Below, in pieces: positions 27,576-36,541 of a stretch of 64,000 nucleotides of DNA. The notes below the pieces were generated by a model, which saw only the letters and a list, made by a program, of their open reading frames with translations, ran no database searches and was not told where the DNA came from. The stretch lies in assembly GCA_018262895.1 (NCBI GenBank), contig JADFDJ010000004.1, forward strand, positions 62,001 through 126,000, in the 5' to 3' direction. A program made the translations under genes and the position numbers. Position 1 is the first letter of the stretch. The number at the start of each line of letters is the position of its first letter. This DNA is from Methanomassiliicoccus sp. (GTDB lineage: Archaea; Thermoplasmatota; Thermoplasmata; Methanomassiliicoccales; Methanomassiliicoccaceae).

Positions 27576-29972
27576 TTAAGGGTTAGGGTTCCAGACGAGC
27601 GCCAGAAGCTTGGTGGTGATGTTGGTCTTAGTGGGCTTGATGGACAGCGTCTCCAGCTTCTCCGTCAAAGGATCGATGCGCGCGCTCAAGGCCCTTACCT
27701 CCGCCTGGAACTCTTCCTCGAGCCGGTCCCGCTGCTGCTTCAGGGCCTCCAGGTTCTCCTTGGCGTACTCAACATCCTGCTTCTCCTTGGAGGAGCGGCT
27801 GAGCTGCTTGGCCGATCTGCTCGCCGCGGTGCTCGCCTTCCTCCCCACCATGGCTCCCAGTATGGAGGAGCCCAGTGTCATGGCCGTCTGGTACTTCTGG
27901 CTCCGCGCCTGCTCCTGCTCCTTCTCCTTGGTCATCTGGGCCTTGCGGATCTTCTCGTCGAGAGCGGCGTACTTGGGGGCGTACTTCTTTCTCAGCTTCT
28001 CCATGCTATCGTCCGTGACCTCCCGCGCCGCGAGCTGCAGACGGATCCGGAAGTCGCTCTCCCTCTCCCCAGGGTTGGAGAGCCTCTCCAGGCTGGGGCT
28101 CCACCACAGGTCAAGGGCCTGGCTCCTGGCCAGCCAGCCCTGGAACTCCTTCTCCCAGGAGGTATAGCTCTTGGCCTTGGATGCGGCAGGGGGGAGCTCC
28201 GTGAAGCTCGCCCTCTCGGCTGGTGACCTTTCCAGGGCCGAAAGGTCCAGGTCCAGGGGCCTGGCGTTGTCCCAGCTGAGGGGTATGGGGTCGTTCGTCA
28301 GGGGTGCCAAGAAGGTCATGTCCCGGGTCAAGTCCACCTTCTTCCTGGCATCGGCGAACCGTACCGTGGCGGATCCCAGTATCATGGGTCGGTACGTGTG
28401 CGCTCCTGTAGAGGGTGCCATGGGCAGATAGTATTGCGGGATCTCCGCAGGAAGGACTGGACGCTGGACGCCGGTAATGGACGTGGCTGCGGGAGATGCC
28501 ACCCCGGTCGGGGTCACGCCAGCAACGACCGGTGATGGGGTGGGTCGATGTGTGGAGGCCTTGATGGGGTCCATGAGGACCTTTATCTGTTCCCTCGTCA
28601 ACGGTCCGCGGAGGTATGACATGGCCCATCTTGACGTGAAGACCGTTGGTCCGTCATCATTGACGTTGTGCATCAGGAACACTCTGTTACCCAGGCCGGC
28701 GATGATCTCGTCCATCTTGCCCCGGTCGAACCTTGCACCCGTTCCCGCGGATGCTCCCTCTAGCGCATCCAGGATTCTGAGCTTGTCCCTTTCGGTCTGC
28801 AGGCGCCCGATGAACCAGGTTCCGGTGTTGGACAGGCTCTTGTAATCCAGGTCGACGGGGTTCTGGGTGACCAGGGTTACCCCGAGGCCGAATGCCCGGG
28901 CCTGCTTCATTAAGGTGAGCAGGGGGAGCTTTGAGGGGGGGTTGGCGACCGGAGGGAGGTACCCGAAGACCTCATCTATGTACAGGATGGCCCTGAGGCT
29001 GGTGGTTCCGGACTGGGTGCGCATCCAGCCAACCACGTGGTTAAGGAGCAGGGACACGAAGAACATGCGCTCGGCATCGCTGAGATGGGCGATGGAGAAT
29101 ATGGACACCTTGGGCTTCCCGTTGGCGTCGTGGAGGAAGGACCGGATGTCCAGGGGGTCGCCCTCCAGCCAGAGGCGGAAACCGGGAGCTGCCAGCAGGT
29201 TGTTGATCTGCATCGCCAGGGCGAAACGGTCCTTGGAAGGGTAGAACGATTCCATCTCCAGCACCCCGATCTGCTTCACAGGCGGCGACTGTATCTGATG
29301 TATGAGGCTTGCCAGGTCAAGATCGGCGCTCTTCCTCCAGACCTCAGAAAATATGGTCGACAGGAGTATGTGCTCCCGTGAGCGGATGGGGTCCCCCTCG
29401 ATGCCTATGAGGCCAAGAAGGCTCGTGACCGTGGTGCTGACCCTCTCCTGAAGCATCTCCTCGTCCCTGATAATCTCCTGGGGGGGAGCAGAGAACGACT
29501 TGAGGATGGACACCGGCGTACCGGCGTTGCTGCCGGGAGTGTAGATGTTGAATCTACATGCGTCGCGCAGCCTCTGGATCCGCCCCCCGTCCTCCCCCCA
29601 GGAAGCCAGGCCGTTCCTCCAGGCCTCGGCCTGCTTGGCAGCGTACTCATCCAGGGACAGGCCCTTCTTGGCGGCATCCTCGGCGTTGACCCACGGGAGG
29701 AAATCCTCCTTCCGCAGCTGGGGGAAGGTCAGCAGGAGGTTGGTCATATCTCCCTTCGGGTCTATGATTATCGATGGTATCCCATCCAGGGCGGCCTCCT
29801 CCAGGAGAGAGATGCACAGGCCGGTCTTACCGCTCCCGGTCATACCCACACAAACCGCGTGGGTGACCAGGTCCTTGGAGTCGTAAAGAAGAAGGTTCTC
29901 CTTCGCCGCCTTACTGGCCAGATCGTATTCCCGTCCCAGGTAGAAGATCCCAAGTTTCTCGAAGTCCTGCAT
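27576..29972 (-). CDS. HerA/FtsK-like ATPase with C-terminal coiled coil
   Basis: A 798-residue P-loop ATPase of the HerA/DUF87-type superfamily. Walker A is GMTGSGKT (43-50), a DPKGD motif lies at about 75-79 and Walker B is ILYIDEVFG (near 340). The sensor region LVTQNPVDLDYKSLSNTGTW follows, as in HerA-type pumps. The C-terminal 300 residues include a short Gly-rich stretch (GSSILGAMVGRKAS) flanked by long charged coiled coils. Start ATG 29972 has GGAGGAG upstream and a TATA box TATAAA about 22 nt back. HerA relatives pump DNA or protein in repair, conjugation and defence. No nuclease neighbour is present, so its role is open. Confidence 0.82.
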   Translation of the reverse strand: MQDFEKLGIFYLGREYDLASKAAKENLLLYDSKDLVTHAVCVGMTGSGKTGLCISLLEEAALDGIPSIIIDPKGDMTNLLLTFPQLRKEDFLPWVNAEDAAKKGLSLDEYAAKQAEAWRNGLASWGEDGGRIQRLRDACRFNIYTPGSNAGTPVSILKSFSAPPQEIIRDEEMLQERVSTTVTSLLGLIGIEGDPIRSREHILLSTIFSEVWRKSADLDLASLIHQIQSPPVKQIGVLEMESFYPSKDRFALAMQINNLLAAPGFRLWLEGDPLDIRSFLHDANGKPKVSIFSIAHLSDAERMFFVSLLLNHVVGWMRTQSGTTSLRAILYIDEVFGYLPPVANPPSKLPLLTLMKQARAFGLGVTLVTQNPVDLDYKSLSNTGTWFIGRLQTERDKLRILDALEGASAGTGARFDRGKMDEIIAGLGNRVFLMHNVNDDGPTVFTSRWAMSYLRGPLTREQIKVLMDPIKASTHRPTPSPVVAGVTPTGVASPAATSITGVQRPVLPAEIPQYYLPMAPSTGAHTYRPMILGSATVRFADARKKVDLTRDMTFLAPLTNDPIPLSWDNARPLDLDLSALERSPAERASFTELPPAASKAKSYTSWEKEFQGWLARSQALDLWWSPSLERLSNPGERESDFRIRLQLAAREVTDDSMEKLRKKYAPKYAALDEKIRKAQMTKEKEQEQARSQKYQTAMTLGSSILGAMVGRKASTAASRSAKQLSRSSKEKQDVEYAKENLEALKQQRDRLEEEFQAEVRALSARIDPLTEKLETLSIKPTKTNITTKLLALVWNPNP

Positions 29973-29990
29973 CGACCGCTCCTCCGTCGT

Positions 29991-29996
29991 TTTATA
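29991..29996 (-). promoter_or_regulatory. TATA box for HerA-like gene
   Basis: TATAAA on the minus strand is followed by GGAGGAG and the ATG at 29972. The promoter is divergent from that of the DUF937 gene about 90 bases away. Confidence 0.5.
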
Positions 29997-30111
29997 CGGG
30001 TCATCGCACAAAAAGCTTATCATGACCGGCCAGGGTCCAGTCGTCCTCCATAGTTCCTAGCTTGCTGAGCTTTTTCCAATGCAATAAATGATAATGCATG
30101 AGACCTTTTTC

Positions 30112-30693
30112 ATGTCCATGGAATCGATCAGTGAGGGTCTGATGGGAATGTTGTCCTCCGGGGACAACCTTTCAGCGATAAGCAAGACCGTGGGAGGAGA
30201 TTCTAACGCCATCAAGTCCGCGTTGGGGATGGGGATCCCTGCCATAATGGGGTCCATGGCCAACAGTGCATCGAAGCCCGGTGGACTGGATATGCTCAAG
30301 GGATTGATGTCCAAAGCGGATGCCGCGAATCCGACGGGGGACATCGGCGCCATGCTCAGCGGAGGGGGGTCGGCCGGAGGTTCGGACATGATCAGCAGCC
30401 TCATGGGCAGCCAGCTCGCCCCCATACAGAACGCCATCGCCAAGAAGACCGGGCTGCCGGCATCGGTGATCGGACAGGTTCTGGCGATGGTAGCGCCCAT
30501 GATACTGGGCAAGGTGAGCAAGATGTTCACTTCCCAGAAGATGGACGATAAAGGTCTGAGCGCCTTCCTGGGCGATCAGTCCAAGATGGCCATGCAATCC
30601 TCTCCGGATATGGCAGATATAATGAAGCAGATCACCGAGGGCGCAGGAGAGAAGACCGGCTTCCTGGCCAAGCTTAAGGCGCTGTTCAAGTAG
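30112..30693 (+). CDS. DUF937-type glycine/methionine-rich protein
   Basis: A protein of about 193 residues, rich in Gly, Ser, Met and Ala. Repeats such as ISKTVGGDSNAIKSALGMGIPAIMGSMA match the DUF937/YidB-like helical pattern of unknown function. ATG 30112 is chosen because ATAAATGATA (30084-30093) lies 25 nt upstream; ATG 30088 lies inside that box. It is divergent from the HerA-like ATPase. DUF937 proteins are often found near ATPases or cell-surface genes; I infer no specific role. Confidence 0.75.
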   Translation: MSMESISEGLMGMLSSGDNLSAISKTVGGDSNAIKSALGMGIPAIMGSMANSASKPGGLDMLKGLMSKADAANPTGDIGAMLSGGGSAGGSDMISSLMGSQLAPIQNAIAKKTGLPASVIGQVLAMVAPMILGKVSKMFTSQKMDDKGLSAFLGDQSKMAMQSSPDMADIMKQITEGAGEKTGFLAKLKALFK

Positions 30694-30798
30694 ACCGGCC
30701 CACGCAGGTCCATTCGCGCGCTCATACGTCCAGCGGAAGCTGGAAGGGTAGGAAAAGCGGTCGGCGCTCAACCCTGGCAGATGATCGAGACCATATCC

Positions 30799-31230
30799 CT
30801 AGATCGCTTCCCCCTCTGGCTTCATCCTGCAGCGGCGTATAAGGAAGAATGAGATGGACAGCGACAGAATGGCTGCTCCCACGCCCATGAGAACCTCGGC
30901 GCTGACGGTCTCGTAGTTGAAGACTATCAGTTCTCTGGCGACCGCGGTCAGTGCGACCAGGATGACGATCTCAACATGGATCTGCTGTTTGATCGCGTAG
31001 GCGTACAGGGTGTCCATAAGTTCCACGCACACCACCAGCAGCAGGAAGTTGCCGATGAGATTGAGGACGGTCATCCTGGTGGAGATGAGCAGGTCCTTGT
31101 TCAAGGTCGAACCTAGAACGTCCATTATCGTCGATAGCAGTATGAGGAAAATGACGAAGCCTATCACACCGATGGCGGTGTACATCACTATCTTCTTGTA
31201 GGCCGGCAGGATCGTTACCAGGTTTTGCAT
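30799..31230 (-). CDS. PsiE-family membrane protein
   Basis: A 143-residue protein with four hydrophobic segments (about 15-38, 52-75, 80-100, 110-132) and the PsiE-family pattern in its third segment (HVEIVILVALTAVARELIVFNYE). Bacterial PsiE is induced by phosphate starvation. AT-rich, TATA-like sequence (TATAAATATCATAATAATAAG, read on the minus strand at about 31238-31262) immediately precedes the ATG. The gene stands alone. Function in archaea is unknown. Confidence 0.8.
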   Translation of the reverse strand: MQNLVTILPAYKKIVMYTAIGVIGFVIFLILLSTIMDVLGSTLNKDLLISTRMTVLNLIGNFLLLVVCVELMDTLYAYAIKQQIHVEIVILVALTAVARELIVFNYETVSAEVLMGVGAAILSLSISFFLIRRCRMKPEGEAI

Positions 31231-31517
31231 CGGTCCAGTATCTTATTATTATGATATTTATATTAAGAATGTCATATTATCACTTCGTTCGATGAGCGGC
31301 TGGGATATATTAAAGCACTCACGCCCGGCAGCGCGCCTTCCATAAAAAAAATTATGTGCTGGACCATCTTGATGTGCAATATTGCTGATTTGATAAAAAA
31401 GTGATTTCCGTTATTCTCAGGAGAGCATTGTGGTCCCAAAGATGATGGCATCGATCGAGACGATCTCCGATCTCATGGCCCGTGAAAATGGGGAAGGGGG
31501 TTTGGGTCAGGGTCAGT

Positions 31518-31823
31518 TCATCCAGCGACGCTTTCGAACAATCCCTTCATGTCAGCGGGGAGCTCGTCCTTCCTTATCGCGTAGGCGGCCTTGACGTACG
31601 GTAAGGCCTCTGCCGGGGTTGCCGCGAGCATCTTCTTTCCGCCTTCGGCCTTGATCTCCAGGGTTATGCTGTTAGCCAGCCAAGCATCGGAGCATAGGTC
31701 CCTGGCAGTATCGCGAATAATGTCCAGGGGTTCTCGAACCGGAGCCTCGGCTGCGGTACCGTGGCTTTCTTGGGGATGGTCGCTCGGTGAACCTCCGAGC
31801 GCCCTGCGTATCCTGCCTATCAA
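31518..31823 (-). CDS. small protein, unknown function
   Basis: A 101-residue protein with a basic N-terminus (IGRIRRALGG), a Pro/Ser/His-rich linker and a C-terminal 60-residue part that looks folded (LDIIRDTARDLCSD... PAEALPYVKAAYAIRK). TTG is the start, with AGGTAGGA directly before it and GATATAC about 27 nt upstream. I recognise no family. Confidence 0.55.
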   Translation of the reverse strand: MIGRIRRALGGSPSDHPQESHGTAAEAPVREPLDIIRDTARDLCSDAWLANSITLEIKAEGGKKMLAATPAEALPYVKAAYAIRKDELPADMKGLFESVAG

Positions 31824-32002
31824 TCCTACCTTCTCTGCCAGTATATCACCGTAATGACGACGGCAGGGCGATTAATTACTTTATGGTCCTTTACTGAGGA
31901 AAAAGCGAACCTTCGCCTAATCCGATATATACTCCTGTCAGTATACGCCCTTCTGAATTTTCACAGGGCCTCCCTTGGACGGTAGCTCGAAAAAATATTG
32001 GA

Positions 32003-32019
32003 AGGGGGTAGCTCCCCCT
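32003..32019 (-). terminator. hairpin and T-run downstream of the zinc-finger remnant
   Basis: AGGGGG TAGCT CCCCCT forms a 6-bp stem with a 5-base loop. On the minus strand it is followed by a T-rich run (complement of AAAAAATA at 31990-31997). It lies 11 bases past the end of the broken gene. Confidence 0.55.
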
Positions 32020-32029
32020 GGAAGATCAT

Positions 32030-32590
32030 CTATTGGTGATGCTCTCGGAAGTGTGCCTTAAGCTGATCGGAAAGGTCCACTTCGGTCTCGCCGCGGAGAG
32101 CGACGTAACAGAGAGGGCAGTCCTGTAGATACCGGCTTCCTCTCGGGTCATCATCTTGTGGACTACAACTCCTCCCTGGGATATGGAGCCAGTCCCCCTC
32201 TCGCACTGTGGCCCGGTGCGAGGGTATCTGAACTGACCAACCTCCTCACGCAGCGCCTTAGAACTGGCCGATGCCTTCTCATAATCCATCTCCGAGAACG
32301 TCCTGACCGCTCTCTCCTCGGCGTTCTAGCCCGTGCGTTGTTCCTGGAACTGGGTGATCCTCTCCACATCCCTGCGGCCCTCACCTGTCAGCTTTTCGGT
32401 TTCGGTACCGCTGAACGTTTCCACAGCCATCTCCTCCGGCGTACCTCCCTCACAGTACTCCTCGTGCTTCAGGGGAAGCTCGGGAACTTTCACATCATAA
32501 ACTCCGGCCATATGGCCCCGGAGCACCTCTGTCAGCTCCTCCATGTGTTCTGTTTCCACTCGCATTTCGCACATTGGGCATTAAAAAACA
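32030..32590 (-). pseudogene. C2H2-like zinc-finger protein gene, disrupted
   Basis: Read on the minus strand, three frames together spell one plausible protein of about 180 residues. Near the start, a QCAKCEW zinc-finger half is in one frame and MEELTEVLRGHMAGVYDVKVPEL in another. The second frame then runs through RITQFQEQRTG, meets a TAG at 32326-32328, and continues without a break in the same phase through MDYEKASASSKALREEVGQF to VVVHKMMTREEAG. The last part, YLQDCPLCYVALRGE then DQLKAHFREHHQ with CxxC and HxxxHH, is in a third frame, ending at TAG 32030. Two frameshifts and one stop imply a pseudogene or assembly errors. It resembles the small zinc-finger genes at 47.5-47.8 kb. Confidence 0.6.
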
Positions 32591-33020
32591 CTAGTCCTCA
32601 CCTCCCCAAACTCTCTTAAGGTGTCAGTAAAAAACAGTTATCCATTGGTCTCGTGATACATAGTCATCATTATCGAAATTAACTTTAGTTCCATTTGAAA
32701 AATAATTGAGATTTTTAAACGAGTGAAGTGGATATATTCATCCTCCCTGGTCATTTGAGGGAGAGGTGACGAGGAGCGCCACTAATGATAGTGCCATGCC
32801 CATGACCAGTGATGGGGCCATGAAGGACATGGTACATCAAGCGCTTTCAGCTAGCTAAGTACCAGTAGAGATCGAGCTTAAGTGGTGATTTTTTCAGCAT
32901 CAGGGCCGCGATATCGGCAGGTATGATCGCCACAGATGTTGGGCATGATCCCAAGACGACTTAATGAGCACCTGAACCGCGCGAAGGACAGTGGTGGAGG
33001 ACACTGATCACGTCCAGCGC
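32591..33020. other. AT-rich gap, possible 30-codon ORF
   Basis: About 430 bases. A TATA-like GGATATATTC at about 32728 is followed by GAGGGAGAG and a GTG at 32766 opening a 30-codon frame (to 32858) rich in Met, Ser and Ala with no recognisable content. The rest holds no frame or RNA I can support. Confidence 0.25.
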
Positions 33021-33476
33021 TCAGCCCGTGGATCCGTCCATCCCGCTGCCCTCGTCGGCATACCCCAGGCACCTGGAGCTCATGAACGACAGGAGGGAGG
33101 GTACCAGGGTCTCGGCCTCGTCCATGCAGGAGGGCTTGATCAGGTACATGTCTGCTCCCAAGCTCATAGCCAGTTCCTTGTCGTTCATCGCATCTGAACC
33201 CGTGAGAACGATGGTCGGTATCGCGGAAAGGGCAGAATTGTTCATTCGTACCCTTAAAAATTCGAACCCATCCATACGTGGCATCTTCAGGTCCAGGAGG
33301 ATCAGGTCCGGTGTGTGGTCCTTGCTGTTCGATTCCAGGTAGGATAGGGCTTTCTCCCCGTCGCACACGTGCTCGATGGTGATAGGTACCGTCGATGTCT
33401 CCACCAGGATGCCTATCAGTTTCGCATCACCCATATTATCTTCGACAAGGAGGATCCTCATCTGCCCCACATCCAC
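33021..33476 (-). CDS. stand-alone response regulator receiver protein
   Basis: A 151-residue CheY-like receiver, closest by eye to the Rcp1-type group. The acidic pocket is E12/D13, the phospho-acceptor is D62 (LLDLKMP), the switch Thr/Ser is T92 (LTGSD) and the conserved Lys is K114 (IKPS). There is no output domain. A TATA box (CTATAAG on minus, about 33498-33504) lies 25 nt before ATG 33476, supporting this start over ATG 33461 and a leaderless mRNA. It may receive phosphate from the PAS/PocR kinase at 9.7 kb or another orphan kinase. Confidence 0.9.
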   Translation of the reverse strand: MDVGQMRILLVEDNMGDAKLIGILVETSTVPITIEHVCDGEKALSYLESNSKDHTPDLILLDLKMPRMDGFEFLRVRMNNSALSAIPTIVLTGSDAMNDKELAMSLGADMYLIKPSCMDEAETLVPSLLSFMSSRCLGYADEGSGMDGSTG

Positions 33477-34145
33477 GTTCCTGCATCAGGGCGCCCCTTA
33501 TAGGCTACGGACGATCTCCGCCCGCTGTCCAAATTTTGCTGCCACCGCATGACCCTAGGGCTTGGTGGTGATACGGAACAGCTCACACTATCCCTCTGTT
33601 CAAGCTAAATTCAGGCCTTGGACCCACAAGGGTCGACCTACCTCCTTTCATCAAGATATCAAGCATCCTACCCTTTTTCCGAAGTTACTATTGTAGGTTA
33701 AAATATTTTATACTGTTACCTTCGCATCTTCCGTTCGGTGGACAAATTCGCCTTTCTTTGTATTTGTGCCAACGTAACATCCTACGTGGCGCAAAGGGCA
33801 TCCTGGGAGGGGGGACAGGTCGAGATCATCCCAAACTCGAACTTTTTTTGACCTTTGGAACGCCATGACCCTCATGATCTTCATCGCGACATGAATCCAA
33901 CTACAGTTATGGTCGTGGAAACCGTTCTGGGGTAAAAATCGACCTTCAGGTCCAGGCTCTGGCGGTCCTTCCCGGGGGATGAACATCGGCCATTCTCAGA
34001 AGGCTCCCGATCTAGAAGGGCGACAGGGACATGAGCATTTATCATGCTGGCCGTATCTCATTTCGGAAGTCTTATTACGACCTTCCCCTTGGAAGGGGAA
34101 CGAACGCGGTCCTTAGGACCTTCACCTCCCACGGGTGAGAATTTC
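33477..34145. other. low-GC gap with one doubtful small ORF
   Basis: About 670 bases, lower in GC than its flanks. It holds the receiver promoter on the minus strand, a T-rich stretch near 33650-33720, and a doubtful minus-strand frame at 33708-33884, listed separately. No RNA gene is recognised. Confidence 0.4.
33708..33884 (-). CDS. possible 58-residue Cys/His protein
   Basis: A frame of 58 codons with a basic N-terminus and a GCPLRHVGC segment, then FVHRTEDA, which could bind zinc. A TATA-like CCATAACTG lies about 40 nt upstream of ATG 33884. GC and codon choice are unlike its neighbours and there is no clear ribosome-binding site, so it may be chance. Confidence 0.3.
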   Translation of the reverse strand: MKIMRVMAFQRSKKVRVWDDLDLSPLPGCPLRHVGCYVGTNTKKGEFVHRTEDAKVTV

Positions 34146-34505
34146 ATGAGCAACGCACCACCTTATCAAAATCCTATCGAGGACCTGGGTCGGACTGCCG
34201 CCAGGTTCAGCAAGCAGCTGCTGGTCAAACATGCCAGGATCCCAGGGGTACGTATCCTGGTGAGGCATGATAGATGCAACGGTTGCGGTTCCTGCGTACG
34301 TAAGGGATTCTGCCGCGTGGGTGCCATCTCCGTAGTAGATAGGAAGGCTAAGGTCGATGAGAAGACCTGCCGGGGATGCACCCGATGCACACATCTCTGC
34401 CCCAAGGACGCACTAGCCATGGAGATACGCCCTCCGGCACCGGTCCGCCTCGCCCTGAAGAGGCTGGACCAGGGGCTCACAGGGGTCCTCGGCGACCGCC
34501 GCTGA
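34146..34505 (+). CDS. 4Fe-4S ferredoxin-like protein
   Basis: A 119-residue protein with two iron-sulfur motifs: CNGCGSCVRKGFC (about 40-52) and CRGCTRCTHLCP (about 76-87). The first departs from the usual CxxCxxCxxxCP by having longer spacing before its last Cys and no Pro. This is seen in some ferredoxin domains fused to MvhD/HdrA-like proteins. The N-terminal 35 residues are basic and amphipathic. ATG 34146 has GGGTGAG upstream; the longer frame from 34044 is rejected. Likely an electron carrier for an unidentified partner. Confidence 0.8.
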   Translation: MSNAPPYQNPIEDLGRTAARFSKQLLVKHARIPGVRILVRHDRCNGCGSCVRKGFCRVGAISVVDRKAKVDEKTCRGCTRCTHLCPKDALAMEIRPPAPVRLALKRLDQGLTGVLGDRR

Positions 34506-34559
34506 AGCACCTCCGTCCTCATTTCTTTTTGTTACTGTCAGCGCTGGCAGCGGAGGACA

Positions 34560-36347
34560 TCACTGGTCCCTGGCGAACCTTTCCATCATCTCCAGGAACT
34601 CCTCGGCCTGGTCGATGCCCTTCTGCCAGAACTCCTCAGACGTGATGTCGAAGCCCTGGGACTCCGCAAGCTGGGCCGGGGAGCGGCTTGACCCCGATGC
34701 CAGCAAAGCCTTCATCTTGGGCACGAACTCCCTCCCCTGCTCCCTGTACACTTTGTAAAGGGCGAAGACGAACAGCTGAGCGAACACGTACGGATAGTTG
34801 TAGAAGCGGTAGTTGGGGATGTAGTAGTGCATCTTCATGGTCCACTCCCACTTCATCTCTGGCAGCCATTCCACAGCGTCCCCGTAGACGTCATCGCGGG
34901 CCTTGGTCCACAGGGCTGCGACCGTTTCCCCGTCCAGGAAGGTACCGCTCTTTATGGCGTCGTACAGGCTCTGCTCGAAGTGAAAGCGGGCGCTGACCTG
35001 GAAGGCGGCCATTCCGAACTCCTCCCACACGGTATCAAGGACCGCCAGGCGCTCCATGTCAGATGTGGCCTCCTTCAGGAGCTGATCGGTGAGGAGGAGC
35101 TCCCCAAAGATGGAGCTGGTCTCGGCGATGCATGACCCGGCGCTAAAGTTGCTGAGGTTCTGTGCACGCGACGCCAGGTAGCCGTGGATGGCATGCCCCA
35201 GCTCGTGCGCCTGGGTGTAGACGTCGCTCCTCCTGCCGTTGAAGCTCTGAAGCACATAGGCGCTCTTACCTGCGTACCAGTAGCTGCAGAAGGCCCCGCT
35301 GGCCTTTCCCTTGCGGGGCTGCGCATCGATGTGCCTGCGGTCGAACATCTCCCCCACCCAGTGAGTGTATTGCTCATCAAAGGCGGTGTACGCGGCCGTT
35401 ACTGTGCGCCGGGAGGATTCCCAGTCATACCTCTTGTCCGGAGCGTTGGGCAGGGGGGAGGACAGGTCCCAGTTGCCGAGCCTCTCCAGGCCCAGGAGCC
35501 TGGCCTTGAGCTTCAGGTAACGGCGGTACGTCATCACGTTCTTCCGCATGACGTTCATCAATGCCCCTATGGCCGCTTCCTCGACGTCGTTGTCGAGCAG
35601 GCTGGGATCGACCGGTTTTCCGTACCTGCGCCACTCACACATGTGCAGGTGATCGGAGCATATCGAGCGCAGGGCCGATGCCCAGAGGATCTCGTCCTTC
35701 CCCAGTTCAGTGTACACTATGCTGTTGGCATCCCTCCTCTTGTTACGGTCTGGGTCAGAGTAGTAGCTGATGATCTCACCGTAGGCGAGGTCCTTGACGG
35801 TGCCATCCACCTCCATCCGGAACGTACGGGTGGAGAGCCAGTCCTGCTGCAGCTGGGACCACGCATCCACTCCGTTCTGGTCCTTGGCCATCACCAGGCG
35901 CTCCTCGGCCTCGGAGAGCAGATGAGGCACCCTTGCCTGGACCTTCTCCAGGTAGTGGTGGTACTCTGAGAGGACGGGGTCGTCCACCAGCTGCGGCCTT
36001 GCCCTTATCAGCTCCCCCAGCTCGATGTCGGAGAAGGCCATCTCCTGCCCGGCCCGTGTCCCGGCGTTCCTGACGGCATCGTTGAGCCTCTTGGATACCG
36101 GGTCCGTGGAATCGGCGGAGTATGCCAGCTGGCAGAACATGATGTTCCCCTCGTGCCGCACATAAAGCGCATCCCTCTCCTCCAGGAACTTCAGGAGACC
36201 CTGGGGATCGAGGCCAGTGATCTTGCCTTGGTATCTTTCCCTGAACCGCCGGGTTTCCGTTACCAGTTCCTCTAGTCCGGCAATGATGGCATCGGGGTTG
36301 GTGTCAGTGACGAGCTGTGATAGGTCCCATGTGATCGGTACGTCCAT
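34560..36347 (-). CDS. pepF: M3 family oligoendopeptidase (PepF-like)
   Basis: A 595-residue cytosolic zinc metallopeptidase. The zinc site HELGH lies at 381-385, within AHELGHAIHGYLAS, and the third ligand region ETSSIFGE follows about 25 residues later. Length and layout match PepF/M3B oligoendopeptidases, which cut peptides of about 7-17 residues. It is not in an obvious operon; the ferredoxin gene converges on it. Confidence 0.92.
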   Translation of the reverse strand: MDVPITWDLSQLVTDTNPDAIIAGLEELVTETRRFRERYQGKITGLDPQGLLKFLEERDALYVRHEGNIMFCQLAYSADSTDPVSKRLNDAVRNAGTRAGQEMAFSDIELGELIRARPQLVDDPVLSEYHHYLEKVQARVPHLLSEAEERLVMAKDQNGVDAWSQLQQDWLSTRTFRMEVDGTVKDLAYGEIISYYSDPDRNKRRDANSIVYTELGKDEILWASALRSICSDHLHMCEWRRYGKPVDPSLLDNDVEEAAIGALMNVMRKNVMTYRRYLKLKARLLGLERLGNWDLSSPLPNAPDKRYDWESSRRTVTAAYTAFDEQYTHWVGEMFDRRHIDAQPRKGKASGAFCSYWYAGKSAYVLQSFNGRRSDVYTQAHELGHAIHGYLASRAQNLSNFSAGSCIAETSSIFGELLLTDQLLKEATSDMERLAVLDTVWEEFGMAAFQVSARFHFEQSLYDAIKSGTFLDGETVAALWTKARDDVYGDAVEWLPEMKWEWTMKMHYYIPNYRFYNYPYVFAQLFVFALYKVYREQGREFVPKMKALLASGSSRSPAQLAESQGFDITSEEFWQKGIDQAEEFLEMMERFARDQ

Positions 36348-36510
36348 ACTTCAAACCTCATCGCTGATGCATCTCTGTGGTTAATAAAAATGGTCCCATC
36401 ATCCGCCCAGATAGTGCCGTCCTCCTCTCGTACGATCGCTTGTCCGCCCTTCCGTGGAACGCTCTCGCCGCGGCCATGGTTCGTAGACAGCCCCAAGGGT
36501 CCCGCCAATC

Positions 36511-36518
36511 GTTATAAG
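36511..36518 (+). promoter_or_regulatory. TATA box for 36542 gene
   Basis: GTTATAAG centres 27 nt before ATG 36542, leaving no room for a leader. This decides the start against GTG 36524. Confidence 0.5.
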
Positions 36519-36541
36519 AGCTTGTGAGAAATAACAGTAGC

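Noticed and set aside
31441-31610. 50-codon plus-strand ORF
   Set aside because: It runs antisense into the 101-residue gene and lacks a ribosome-binding site.
32326-32328. Pyrrolysine readthrough of TAG
   Set aside because: TAG ends many intact genes here and the same locus also has frameshifts, so decay is simpler. No pyl genes are in the window.
32158-32619. 153-codon plus-strand ORF across the zinc-finger remnant
   Set aside because: The minus strand spells zinc-finger segments with CPLC and HxxxHH; the plus frame has no domain.
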